Below are positions 34,103-42,831 of a DNA stretch of 64,000 bases, piece by piece. Position 1 is the first letter of the stretch. The number at the start of each line of letters is the position of its first letter. The stretch comes from a bacterium. Lineage in GTDB: Bacteria; Planctomycetota; Planctomycetia; Pirellulales; Pirellulaceae. Position numbers and translations under genes: made by a program. The stretch covers positions 1 to 64,000 of the forward strand of contig WGNR01000002.1 in NCBI GenBank assembly GCA_016124445.1, given 5' to 3'. The notes beneath the pieces are model-generated. The model did not search any database and was not told where the DNA came from. It saw nothing but the letters and a program-made list of their open reading frames with translations.

Positions 34103-34636
34103 TTGGCTTTGGTAGAGGCTCCAGGGAACGGCGAGAGGCCGGTGGTACGTCTCAAGAGGTTGAACGAGTTGGATAAGCAAGTTGTCCTGATCCCGAAAAT
34201 AAACTCGCCAGGCTTGTTTCTAGTCAAAACTGTCGGTGTGCTGCTGTTGATCTCGTGCATGGCTTTGCCGGCAGTCAAGCATGGCCAGGTCCTGTCAGGT
34301 TTCGGCTGCATTGTTGTGTCAACGCTTGTCGCCTTCATGTGGACCGGCCCCAGCAATTCGGGAAACGCACTGATTTGGATCTGCCGCTTTGCGTTGCGTG
34401 CAAATACCGGCGTGCTTACTTCATTGGTCCTGGCGATATGAGGAAAACGCGATCTGATTAGCCTCCGCACCGTGATTCTCCTTTGCCTGCTGTTCTCCTT
34501 GTGCTGAATTTTGGGAACCAGCTACCAGGGCATTGAAGAATACTATGTGGGGCACTATCTGTGGACGCTCTCCATGGCTGTTTTCAGCGCGGCGGATATT
34601 TGGTCTGTTCTCCAAGATGTCGAGCCTGTGGAGTAG
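34103..34636 (+). pseudogene. Membrane-protein reading frame interrupted by two TGA codons
   Basis: One frame runs from a TTG at 34103 to a TAG at 34634, broken only by TGA at 34439-34441 and 34505-34507. Before the first stop it encodes two hydrophobic segments (FLVKTVGVLLLISCMALPAV, VLSGFGCIVVSTLVAFMW). After it, hydrophobic coding character continues (LISLRTVILLCLLFSLC, then VGHYLWTLSMAVFSAADIW). This is the pattern of a four-helix membrane protein inactivated by two nonsense changes. The start is uncertain, because the upstream 70 bases are a dispersed repeat. Confidence 0.5.
34140..34177. repeat. GTGGTACGTCTC repeat, copy c
   Basis: GGTGGTACGTCTCAAGAGGTTGAACGAGTTGGATAAGC, a diverged member of the family at 31362. 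It overlaps the start of the interrupted membrane frame. Confidence 0.4.
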
Positions 34637-34670
34637 AATCGTTCCTCGGTAAGAGCACCGGCAGTGCCGC
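34610..34670. repeat. CTCCAAGATGTCGA repeat, copy a
   Basis: CTCCAAGATGTCGAGCCTGTGGAGTAGAATCGTTCCTCGGTAAGAGCACCGGCAGTGCC. A second copy is at 37387-37450. In both places it covers or follows the end of a broken membrane-protein frame. Confidence 0.55.
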
Positions 34671-34682
34671 CCGGCCGTTAGA

Positions 34683-35342
34683 CTACCGCCAGTAGTAGAA
34701 CAGGTTGCCCTTGTAGTTGACGTCCAGATTCTCTTTGCTGTCAAACCGCAACTGAAAGGAGTCGGCTGTAAGGTAGTCGAATTCGTCGTACATTTTTACC
34801 GCATTGAAGCACTGTTGGCATATCTGTTTGCATGTGCCGTCTGCGGTGCATTTCTTGATTTCATTATCGGTGTACAGGAATACGGCGAGGACACGAGAGA
34901 AGCCGTCAATTTGCCAGATCGTGTGCTTGAAGTCATTTGTGATCCGTTTGGCATCATGTCTAAGAAATGCGGAACACGCCCTGCCAAGGCACTCGTCTGA
35001 GAAGTTGTCGAAGACTAGGTGTACGTTGTCGGATTCAAGGTCGGGATGGCGTTTCGCGATTTGCTGGAAACGTCTCACGACTTTGTCACGAATATCAGGA
35101 TGAATCGTGATCGCGTCAGTCTTCAACGAATTGAAATCGACGTCGGTTTCGAGAATCAGATTGAGACGTGGACGGCCCTTTGCGGGACCAATATCGATGT
35201 GATCGTAAACGATGTGGACAACACGGACATCGAATTCGGAGAAAACCCAATCACGTAATTCGGCGAGCCCAGCATGGAGACTGGATTCGCCGAGTTTGGC
35301 GGAACGAGCGACAGCGAACAGTTCAGGGTTACCGAAGAGCAT
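34683..35342 (-). CDS. Hypothetical soluble protein
   Basis: 219 residues from ATG 35342. No signal peptide or membrane helix. Mixed alpha/beta composition with SEFDVRVVHIVYDHID, a Cys-containing segment CTADGTCKQICQQC (possible metal site) and an aromatic C-terminus. No family recognised. It is convergent with the interrupted membrane frame and divergent from the TIR-like gene. Confidence 0.6.
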   Translation of the reverse strand: MLFGNPELFAVARSAKLGESSLHAGLAELRDWVFSEFDVRVVHIVYDHIDIGPAKGRPRLNLILETDVDFNSLKTDAITIHPDIRDKVVRRFQQIAKRHPDLESDNVHLVFDNFSDECLGRACSAFLRHDAKRITNDFKHTIWQIDGFSRVLAVFLYTDNEIKKCTADGTCKQICQQCFNAVKMYDEFDYLTADSFQLRFDSKENLDVNYKGNLFYYWR

Positions 35343-35590
35343 CGAGTCCTGGGTGACATAATGTCACGGTTGGGAGTGGCAGTGAAAAGGCGTTAGCAAT
35401 CAGGAAGCATTTTTCCCAATCGTCTCCCGCGTATCAGCCTATTATGACATCATCTGATAGTGTGCCAAAAGACACTGGAAAGACGCTACTGGCACCCCTA
35501 AAATGAAGGTTTCGTGTGCCACCCGGCAGGATTCCGAGAATTGTTTCCGTGTAATAACAAGTTAGCTGACAAACACACATAAGCGTCATC

Positions 35591-36757
35591 ATGGCAAAAC
35601 GTGCATCAAAAAAGTCGTCACCGAAACCGGCGAAGCTACGGGCACCTCGTATTGCTTCCGAAGACTTGCCGCGGCGCCCGCTAGCAGACGCAATTCCCGT
35701 AGCGGAAGTTCTTCGACGATCCTACGCGGGCAAATCGGCATCTTGGGAAGAGATAGCTACTGGCCTGAAGGTCAATGCCAAAGATCCCCAACAGAAGTAT
35801 CCACTGTGGTCAGCCGTTGGTTATGGTCTTGTCAAACAGGATGACCAGCAGTATTCGCTTGCTGAAGTTGGGCGCAAGATAATCGCACCCGAATACGCTG
35901 GCGAAGATCAGGAAGGGAAGCTCAAAGCAATTCTGACGCCACGGATACTTTCCAAGTTCTACTCCGATTACAACGGTTCACCGCTGCCTGAAGGGGACAT
36001 CTTCCTGAATGTCCTCGAAAACCGCTTCGGGATTCCACAGGCTCGCGCCAAGGAAGCACGAGACTTGATCGTTGCCAATGGTGAATACGTCGGCATTCTT
36101 GTACCTGGCATTGATGGCACAAAGATACTTCAGTTTTCACTTTCCGGTCCGCCACCGACGCCTACACCGGCCGTCGATGCGGAGCAGTCAGAAGCATCTG
36201 AAAACGGTGCTGCGGCAGTTTCGGTAGCCGCCTCAGATGAAACTTGTTTTGTCATCACGCCGATTGGGGCCGACGGGTCCGACGAGCGAAAGCACGCAAA
36301 TGCCGTTCTGAAGCACTTAATCGACCCTGTGATGGAAAACTCTGGTCTTCGTGTGGTTCGCGCGGACAAGATTTCAAAGCCGGGCATAATAACCAAGCAG
36401 GTTGTAGAACATCTTGCGTATTCTCGTCTCTGCATCGCAGATCTGTCGTTCAATAACCCGAACGCGTTCTACGAAATGGGGCTCCGTCATGCATTCAAAC
36501 TACCAATGATCCAGATCATCAGAAAGGGCGACCGGATTCCTTTTGACGTTGCTCAAGGTCGCACGATACTCATTGATTGTTCCGACCCTTACTTGATCAT
36601 GGACGCGTTTCGTTCGGCCAGAACAGAATTGAAGGAACATATTGAAAGCGTGTTGTCTGGCAACGCGGCTCCGGAAGATGAACCAATGAATGTGTACCTG
36701 CCGGGGCTTCGAGTTCAAATACCTGCGTTTCCGGCCAAGGCCAAAAATGCCAGCTAA
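35591..36757 (+). CDS. Winged-helix + TIR/nucleoside-deoxyribosyltransferase-like two-domain protein
   Basis: 388 residues. A Lys-rich N-terminal tail is followed by residues 30-180 with the pattern of a DUF5343-type winged-helix domain (AEVLRRSYAGKSASWEEIAT, VGYGLVKQDDQQYSLAEVGR, AREARDLIVANGEYVGIL-like). A Pro/Ala-rich linker (187-215) leads to a Rossmann-like domain: CFVITPIG (219-226), RADKISKPGIITKQVVEHL, CIADLSFNNPNAFYEMG (281-297, with Glu295 in the position of the NAD-glycohydrolase/deoxyribosyltransferase acid) and RTILIDCS. Such domains occur in bacterial immune effectors that consume nucleotides. The immune role is inference; no partner gene is adjacent. Confidence 0.7.
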   Translation: MAKRASKKSSPKPAKLRAPRIASEDLPRRPLADAIPVAEVLRRSYAGKSASWEEIATGLKVNAKDPQQKYPLWSAVGYGLVKQDDQQYSLAEVGRKIIAPEYAGEDQEGKLKAILTPRILSKFYSDYNGSPLPEGDIFLNVLENRFGIPQARAKEARDLIVANGEYVGILVPGIDGTKILQFSLSGPPPTPTPAVDAEQSEASENGAAAVSVAASDETCFVITPIGADGSDERKHANAVLKHLIDPVMENSGLRVVRADKISKPGIITKQVVEHLAYSRLCIADLSFNNPNAFYEMGLRHAFKLPMIQIIRKGDRIPFDVAQGRTILIDCSDPYLIMDAFRSARTELKEHIESVLSGNAAPEDEPMNVYLPGLRVQIPAFPAKAKNAS

Positions 36758-36781
36758 CAAACCGTTGCACACGGAGCCAGG

Positions 36782-36816
36782 GTGCCATGCCCACGGCCTG
36801 GTATGGGCATGTTTCG
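36782..36816. repeat. CATGCCCA hairpin repeat
   Basis: CATGCCCA-CGGCCTGGTA-TGGGCATG, related to the ATGGCCACG hairpins at 27951 and 24407. It overlaps the nominal start of the following membrane gene, making that start doubtful. Confidence 0.5.
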
Positions 36817-37339
36817 GACAAGAGTTTATTGCCTACCTGATCGCACCTTTCGTGGCGTCTGTTCTCTTCGCGATTGCGGTTTTGTCAGTGGACTTACCTG
36901 GTTGCAACCACTTGCTGACTCGAATGGAACTCCCATCGGGATCGTCTTAGTGCCGATTCTTTCTCTGACTGTGGGAATGGTCGCCTTGTATCTTGTCGCG
37001 GGGCTGATTGGAATGCCGATTGCCTTTCAGCTGTGCAATCGTAACGCACTCAATTTTTACACCATTCACAGGGCTGCCTTGGGATGGGGCGTCTTTCTTG
37101 GCTGCACTATTGGCACGTTGCTGTTTGTTTTCGGTTCCCCACGACCGACCACACAGGGACTTTTTATGACATCCGTCACGGCAACTGGCATTTTGTCGCC
37201 ATTCATTCTCCTTTCGGCAACCGCATTTTGGTGGCTGGTCAAACAAGACGTCCACAAGTTCACGTTGAGAACCATGTTTGTCGCAACGACAATAGTCGCG
37301 ATAATCGCCGGGCTAGTGGTATGGTGTTTTCAAGTCTAG
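36782..37339 (+). CDS. Membrane protein, probably with a frameshift near its 5' end
   Basis: The frame from ATG 36782 encodes 185 residues; from residue 50 on it has four clear hydrophobic segments (IGIVLVPILSLTVGMVALYL, ALGWGVFLGCTIGTLLFVFG, VTATGILSPFILLSATAFWW, TMFVATTIVAIIAGLVVWCF). The first 45 residues are not membrane-like and begin inside a hairpin repeat. The neighbouring frame over 36819-36948 reads FGQEFIAYLIAPFVASVL and is a good first helix. A one-base shift near 36930 would join the two. The last segment (FTLRTMFVATTIVA) is a motif typical of planctomycete membrane proteins. Confidence 0.55.
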   Translation: MPCPRPGMGMFRTRVYCLPDRTFRGVCSLRDCGFVSGLTWLQPLADSNGTPIGIVLVPILSLTVGMVALYLVAGLIGMPIAFQLCNRNALNFYTIHRAALGWGVFLGCTIGTLLFVFGSPRPTTQGLFMTSVTATGILSPFILLSATAFWWLVKQDVHKFTLRTMFVATTIVAIIAGLVVWCFQV

Positions 37340-37386
37340 CCACAGACGCCATCGGCGGAACGGCCGGGACGGAACGCTGGTTCATG

Positions 37387-37450
37387 CTCCAAGATGTCGA
37401 ACCTATATGGAGTAGCATCGTTCCTTAGTAAGTGCACCGACACTGCCACG
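37387..37450. repeat. CTCCAAGATGTCGA repeat, copy b
   Basis: CTCCAAGATGTCGAACCTATATGGAGTAGCATCGTTCCTTAGTAAGTGCACCGACACTGCCACG; aligns with 34610-34670 with one three-base gap. Confidence 0.55.
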
Positions 37451-37476
37451 CGTCAAAAGATTTGGACGATGCCCCG

Positions 37477-40400
37477 TCATCCGCCGTTAACCTCCAAGTT
37501 GCCATTGACCAATCTCACGTCGGGCCTTGCTTTTTGGAACTCCTCTAATCCGGCGGGCGTGACGGTGGTTTCTTGCAGAATCAGTTCCCACAGCGGATCG
37601 ATTTTGGCTAGTTGTCGCAGGCTTGCGTTGGTGACAGGCGTCTGAAGGATCGATACCACCAACAACGAGGGTGAGTTGGCCAGTGGATTCATGGCATCGT
37701 CGGTCAGACGGATTCGATCGAGTTCCAACCGGCGCAGCCGCGGCATCGCGGAGATAGCTTGCATCTGATCGAGATTCAGAGCGATATTTGTCAGTTCCAA
37801 TTCCTCGAGCGGCAGCGACGTTACGACTTGGAATGTTTCGTCGCTGATTTTCCCTTCAACACCCAAGCCATTCAGCTCCAGGAAATTCACGTTTGGAAGC
37901 TCTTTCAGCAGGGCCAATTCTTCTTTCGAGGGTGGCGATTTCTGCGACAAGAGCCCCACACCTTTCAGACGCGGAAAGGCCTGTAACGCTTCGAGGTGGT
38001 CGGCGGTGAATGCGACACCGGCTAGCCGTTCCAGGGTCTCGCCTGTTGGCGACTGGGCCAGGCGGCGGATTTCTTCCGGCGAAAGGGCCAAGACCCCGTT
38101 GCTATCCTGGATGGCTTGCAACCCTTTCAGTGTTGCCAGGGCCGAAAGAATTTTGACCCGGTCCTCGGACTTCCGAGCTGCCAAAACAAATTGAAGATCT
38201 CGAACTTCAAATGGAGATGTTGGCAACGGCCCCCGCATTGATATGTAACCAAGCCCGTTGCCTTGTTTATCGGACATCCAGGGGACTATGTGACAGAACT
38301 GATTTAAGATTTCGGCGGCGGGACGATGCGTCCCATCGGGTTGCCGGGGGGCGATGGTTCCGCCGTCCCAGATGATGTGGCAATAGGGGAGCCGCTCGGA
38401 CAAACGGGCAACGCCGGCTTTGGTTACTTTCGTTCCCGTCAGGTTAACTAAATAGAGCTCGTTAAGTTCAGACAGCGCATCGATTACGTCGTCGGTTACC
38501 TTCGTCTTGATCAGGGCAATGCTTTGCAAATGGCGATTGGCAAGCATCGGGCGCAGGGTCGCGTCATCAATGGAACTGCCGTAATGGAAATAAGTCGTGA
38601 CATACGGATTGGCACCCACCGCCGCGGCAAATTTGGGGTCGATGAATTTCGACCGCGAGAGATTCAACATTTTCGTCTTGGCCCGAGCGATCGCTTTCAA
38701 GGTCAAGTCGCCGACTTTGCTGGTTTCGTCGAGGCGGCAGAATCCCAGGCAGCCTCTGAAGGGCAATTGGGCAGCGGCGGCTAATACTTCATCTTCGCAG
38801 CCAGTAGCGTCGAACGTTACCGATTCAAGCCGAGGAAATCGCCGCAGCTGTTGTAATGTCTCTTGATTAAGAGGGGCTTGGATCGTTAGTTCTTCGAGCG
38901 ACTTCCGTGCCGGGGACTCCGCGATTCGCTTTAGATCGGCCGCGTCGAACTGCGGATTACCATCAGGAATTCGCAAAACCTGAAGCGCCCCAAGCTGACA
39001 GATGCTCAACAGTAGTTCTTCTTTGAAATCATCATCCTTTCCCTGGCCTCCGAAATGAAGGCCGAACACTTGGAAATCGCTCGTCGGAATTGATTGGCTG
39101 GGCGATATCCACTGCTTTTCACCATCGGGATGGCGAATCTCGATCGAATAGGCACGCGGCCTCAGATTCTCCGCAATCTGTCGATTCGCGGCATAGTCTG
39201 GCGGAGCAGGCTGTTCACCAAGCGGAGTAAAACGAATGTTGCGTATCGTAAACTCGCGGGCAATTCCCGTTCGATCGGAAGGGTAAAGTTGCCAGCCCAC
39301 TTGTCCTTCTGAAGGCATCAACAACTTGCTGTCAACCGCGATGACCCCGTTGATGGAAGTCGTTAAATGATCACCGACACAGCGGATAGTGCACTCGTTG
39401 AATCCTTCCGGATTGACTCCCTGTTGAGATGCCGCTGACGCTTCCATGACCAGCCCGTCGCTGAAGACGGTACCCCATTTTCCGCTTGAACAATTGCTCT
39501 CGGTACCGCGCAAGTTAATCGGTCCGAAGCAGGTTCCCCGACAGATAAATCCGCCGTCACCGACACCATCTTTCAGGCGAGCCTCGAAAGAGATCTCGAA
39601 ATCTCGATAGGAACGCTCGCTGAACAGCGTGGTCATTACCGGAGTTTCGCCCTCCGGGAATCCGCCAATGATCATTCCGTTCTCGACGCGCCAGTGCCCC
39701 GGTTTGCCAACCCAGCCAGTCAGGTCCTTTCCACTGAAGAAGGACGCGTCAACCGATTTGGCAGGCATCTCAGGAGGCTTCGGCGAAATGGTCTTGGGGG
39801 TGACGGTGGCGAGCGGTTTGCCTTGCTGTTCGACGCGAATCTCTTTCGTGTCGTCCGGCACTTCAACGCGTATTTCTTTGCCATCCTTGTCGACGATCGT
39901 GATTATGATGCCGGCAAGAATCACGAATCCGCCGAAACCAGCCAGCATCCAGCCTCGTCTGCCAGGCCTGCGGGGCGGGGATTGCGCCTCTCGACTTTGC
40001 GGCATGAGCGACGGCACTTCGCTGGTAAGCGTATCCGCCGGCAGCGATTCAGTTTCCGTGTCGGGCGTTTGATCGAGGGCCGGAATGCCCGTCACCGTAG
40101 GCGCCTCGCCGTCAACATGGGTCGCTTCGGAGTGCCGGTCGAGTTGTGTGATGCTATCGGAAACGTTGACTTCGGTCGTGTTATGCGTCGATGCTGCATT
40201 CGGCAAGATTCGTTCGATTTCGGCAATCACTTCGGTCATCGACGCGAAGCGATCCTCCGGCTTTTTGGCGATCATCCGCGCGAACAGTGCATCCACCTCG
40301 GGCGAAACATCGTGGCGTTGCTGGCGTAAAGATGGAATGGGCTTTACCCGGTGGGCGACCAGCCGATTGGTTATGGTTGCCCCTTCGTAAACCGGTCGAC

Positions 40401-41211
40401 CAAGGAGCAAGTAATTCAACGTGCAGCCAAGGCTGTAAATATCGGCCGGTGCACCGGCCGTGTGCGTATCCTCGGCCTGCTCAGGGGCCATGTAGTCGAT
40501 CGTTCCCATGACTGCCCCCGTTGTCGTGAGTTCCGTAGCGTCTTCACCGGTTAGAAGTGCCAGACCCATGTCGAGGATCTTCACATGTCCCTCGTGATCG
40601 AGCAGAAGATTGCTCGGCTTGATGTCGCGATGCACGACACCCTGTTGGTGCGCGTATTCCAGCCCCTGTGCCGCCTGCAGGATACATTCCAAGGCGCGGT
40701 CGATCGCAAGGGGGCCGCTTTGTTTGACCAGCGAGGTCAGGTCGCTGCCTGGTACGTATTCCATGACCAGGAAGTGGGTTTGATTGACCTCGTCGGCATC
40801 AAGAGCATGGACGATATTGGGATGGGTTAGCCGCGCGGCGGCCTCCACCTCTCGCTCGAATCGTTGGACCAACTCGGGCGTTTGAGTGAGCGAAGGAGAG
40901 AGGACCTTGATCGCGACATTTCGCTTCATTCGGCGGTGCTCGGCCTTCAGCACCATTCCCATGCCCCCTTGGCCAAGCTTATCGAGTACGACATAGTTCC
41001 CTAAAACCAGCGTCTTCTCGTGGCCATCCATGATTTGCTGGAGTTGCCACTTCGTCAGTAACCCTTCCTCGAGTGCCCGTTGAGCCAATTGATTCTCGTC
41101 GGGAGTCGATTCGCTGACCGTGACACGTTCACAGAAATCGTGCCATACCTGCGCGTCAACAACACCCGAGGCGATCAGCCGGCGCTGAAATGAGCTGGAT
41201 GAAAAAGTCAT
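37477..41211 (-). CDS. Ser/Thr kinase fused to DUF1080 and leucine-rich repeats
   Basis: 1,244 residues from ATG 41211 (MTFSSSSFQR). Residues 70-340 are a Hanks-type kinase: GQGGMG (80-85), Lys102 (NVAIK), HRD (194-196), a DMG in place of DFG (215-217) and GTIDYMAPEQ. One membrane helix at about 420-440 is preceded by a basic stop. Residues 485-685 match DUF1080 (FFSGKDLTGW, WRVENGMIIGG, FICRGTCFGP, IRNIRFTPLG), a laminin-G-like sugar-related fold. From about 740 to the end are two blocks of LRR units. The layout implies an outside sensor that drives the cytoplasmic kinase. No ECF gene is adjacent, unlike the kinase at 25293. Confidence 0.9.
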   Translation of the reverse strand: MTFSSSSFQRRLIASGVVDAQVWHDFCERVTVSESTPDENQLAQRALEEGLLTKWQLQQIMDGHEKTLVLGNYVVLDKLGQGGMGMVLKAEHRRMKRNVAIKVLSPSLTQTPELVQRFEREVEAAARLTHPNIVHALDADEVNQTHFLVMEYVPGSDLTSLVKQSGPLAIDRALECILQAAQGLEYAHQQGVVHRDIKPSNLLLDHEGHVKILDMGLALLTGEDATELTTTGAVMGTIDYMAPEQAEDTHTAGAPADIYSLGCTLNYLLLGRPVYEGATITNRLVAHRVKPIPSLRQQRHDVSPEVDALFARMIAKKPEDRFASMTEVIAEIERILPNAASTHNTTEVNVSDSITQLDRHSEATHVDGEAPTVTGIPALDQTPDTETESLPADTLTSEVPSLMPQSREAQSPPRRPGRRGWMLAGFGGFVILAGIIITIVDKDGKEIRVEVPDDTKEIRVEQQGKPLATVTPKTISPKPPEMPAKSVDASFFSGKDLTGWVGKPGHWRVENGMIIGGFPEGETPVMTTLFSERSYRDFEISFEARLKDGVGDGGFICRGTCFGPINLRGTESNCSSGKWGTVFSDGLVMEASAASQQGVNPEGFNECTIRCVGDHLTTSINGVIAVDSKLLMPSEGQVGWQLYPSDRTGIAREFTIRNIRFTPLGEQPAPPDYAANRQIAENLRPRAYSIEIRHPDGEKQWISPSQSIPTSDFQVFGLHFGGQGKDDDFKEELLLSICQLGALQVLRIPDGNPQFDAADLKRIAESPARKSLEELTIQAPLNQETLQQLRRFPRLESVTFDATGCEDEVLAAAAQLPFRGCLGFCRLDETSKVGDLTLKAIARAKTKMLNLSRSKFIDPKFAAAVGANPYVTTYFHYGSSIDDATLRPMLANRHLQSIALIKTKVTDDVIDALSELNELYLVNLTGTKVTKAGVARLSERLPYCHIIWDGGTIAPRQPDGTHRPAAEILNQFCHIVPWMSDKQGNGLGYISMRGPLPTSPFEVRDLQFVLAARKSEDRVKILSALATLKGLQAIQDSNGVLALSPEEIRRLAQSPTGETLERLAGVAFTADHLEALQAFPRLKGVGLLSQKSPPSKEELALLKELPNVNFLELNGLGVEGKISDETFQVVTSLPLEELELTNIALNLDQMQAISAMPRLRRLELDRIRLTDDAMNPLANSPSLLVVSILQTPVTNASLRQLAKIDPLWELILQETTVTPAGLEEFQKARPDVRLVNGNLEVNGG

Positions 41212-41398
41212 GATAGGGGGATAGGTCCTCGTTTTTAGAGGTATTAAAACAGTTTCCCAAACTCCGGGCAAGTTTTGCGTTTACGTTTTGGACGCGGGCC
41301 GCTGCGGATTGACTCTCTCCGTTGAGCTTCCCACCAATGGCGCTGCCTGACGCGGCACTGCGAGCGCTAAGCCACCTTAACCCTGGTGCCTAGAGGTT

Positions 41399-41580
41399 AG
41401 CCCAGGTTGCTTGCAACCTGGGGAGGCGCAGCCGAACGGAGTCATCGCAAGGCACGCGTGGTGCCTCCAGAGAAGTTCAAAGCTGAACTCTTCTTGAGAC
41501 GCCAATATCAGAGGCCGCTTCACCGGCAGCCTCGATTCACCTTCGGCCCCCCAGGTTGCCAGCAACCTGGGCTGCCCGTA
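41399..41580. repeat. GGTTGCTTGCAACC repeat region in a 548-base gap
   Basis: The gap 41212-41759 contains CCCAGGTTGCTTGCAACCTGGG (about 41401-41422) and CCCAGGTTGCCAGCAACCTGGG (about 41550-41571), two hairpins of one family, with copies at 44970 and 55884. The intervening sequence has no protein-like ORF. Confidence 0.6.
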
Positions 41581-41681
41581 GGGCTATTCTTCGCTATTTC
41601 CCGATACTTACAGGCTTTTCTGCCCCGGCACTCTCATGGCGCGCTGGCCATGGAATTTGGAAAATAATCCGTGTAGGGGGA

Positions 41682-41710
41682 TTGACGCGATTGTTCTGGT
41701 ATTGATACTT
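41682..41710 (+). promoter_or_regulatory. Possible promoter of DUF1559 copy 3
   Basis: TTGACG (41682-41687), 17 bases, GATACT (41705-41710), 49 bases before the ATG at 41760. A moderate match to sigma70 boxes. Confidence 0.3.
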
Positions 41711-41759
41711 AGTCTCGATATCTACAAAACCCCACCGATTTGAGACCAAAGGGAACGTA

Positions 41760-42719
41760 ATGAGAAAGACGCGCGGTTTTACTCTCGTGGAATTGCTGGT
41801 GGTGATTGCCATCATTGGTGTTTTGATTGCCCTGCTGTTGCCGGCCGTGCAACAGGCTCGCGAGGCGGCTCGGCGGATGAGTTGCCAGAACAACCTGAAG
41901 CAGATCGGCCTCGCGCTGCACAACTATGCCGACACCAATCGTTCGCTTCCCCCGACCATCTGCATTGGCCCAGGCGCATTCGGGCAGTGGGGTGCTCAGG
42001 CCCGCATTTTGCCTTTCATTGAGCAAGGCAACCTGCAGGAGCTGATCAACTTCGCCCTCCCCTACGGTGGTCAGCCCCAGGTACCCAAGACCCGCGTCCC
42101 CACCTACATGTGCCCCAGCGAAGTGAACGATCGGCCGAGCCTGGAAGATGGCATCGAACAGTACCCAATCAACTATGCGTGCAATCAAGGTAGCTGGATG
42201 GCCTACGACCCGTCCGGCAGCAAGCGCTGCAACGGGGCTTTCTTTCCCAACCGTAAGAATGACTTCAACAACTTCACCGACGGCATGAGCAACACCGTCG
42301 GCATGGCCGAAGTGAAAGCGTTTCAGCCGAACTTGAAAGAAGGCTCGGCCACGTCAGCCCTGCCAACTTCGACCAGCGATATTGCCGGCTACGGTGGCGA
42401 CTTTGATGCGACCAATTCGCATACCGAATGGGTCGAAGGCCGCGTGCATCAAACCGGCTTCACTTCGACGTTCACCCCGAACACAGTTGTGCCATATGTC
42501 TCTGGCGGCAAAACCTACGACGTCGACTTCACCTCGGCCGAAGAAGGCGAAGGGACCAGCCCCACCTATGCCGCCGTCACGTCGCGCAGTTACCACCCCG
42601 GCATCGTTCAAGCGGTCTTCATGGACGGCTCGGTGCAAACCATTCCCGAGACGATCAACCTAACCATCTGGCGCGCCCTCTGCACCAAAGCCGGCGGTGA
42701 AGTGATCGGCGAGTATTAA
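41760..42719 (+). CDS. DUF1559 protein with type IV pilin-like N-terminus (copy 3)
   Basis: 319 residues. RGFTLVELLVVIA is the prepilin motif and LLLPAVQQAREAARRMSC ends the pilin helix. NFTDGMSNTVGMAEV and SYHPGIVQAVFMDGSVQ are the DUF1559 hallmarks. Outside the N-terminal helix it differs strongly from the two copies at 7273 and 9002, so it belongs to another subfamily. It stands alone with its own possible promoter and no partner lipoprotein. Confidence 0.92.
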   Translation: MRKTRGFTLVELLVVIAIIGVLIALLLPAVQQAREAARRMSCQNNLKQIGLALHNYADTNRSLPPTICIGPGAFGQWGAQARILPFIEQGNLQELINFALPYGGQPQVPKTRVPTYMCPSEVNDRPSLEDGIEQYPINYACNQGSWMAYDPSGSKRCNGAFFPNRKNDFNNFTDGMSNTVGMAEVKAFQPNLKEGSATSALPTSTSDIAGYGGDFDATNSHTEWVEGRVHQTGFTSTFTPNTVVPYVSGGKTYDVDFTSAEEGEGTSPTYAAVTSRSYHPGIVQAVFMDGSVQTIPETINLTIWRALCTKAGGEVIGEY

Positions 42720-42750
42720 GCTCGCTAGAAAGAAAACTGGGTCTCCTGAA

Positions 42751-42800
42751 AGGCCTGGAAGGCCGACCCAAGGTAGTCAGGGGCGTCAGCCCCTGGTACA
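42751..42800. repeat. CCTGGAAGG / CAGGGGC repeat, copy 1
   Basis: GGCCTGGAAGGCCGACCCAA followed by TCAGGGGC-GTCA-GCCCCTGG. A family member shared with 48755, 51971, 55583 and 60135. Confidence 0.6.
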
Positions 42801-42831
42801 GGGCTTGATGGCGATTTCCACCCGATCTCTC

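Noticed and set aside
34439-34507. Selenocysteine insertion at the two TGA codons
   Set aside because: No SECIS-like hairpin is evident after the codons and membrane helices are an unlikely place for Sec; nonsense mutation is simpler.
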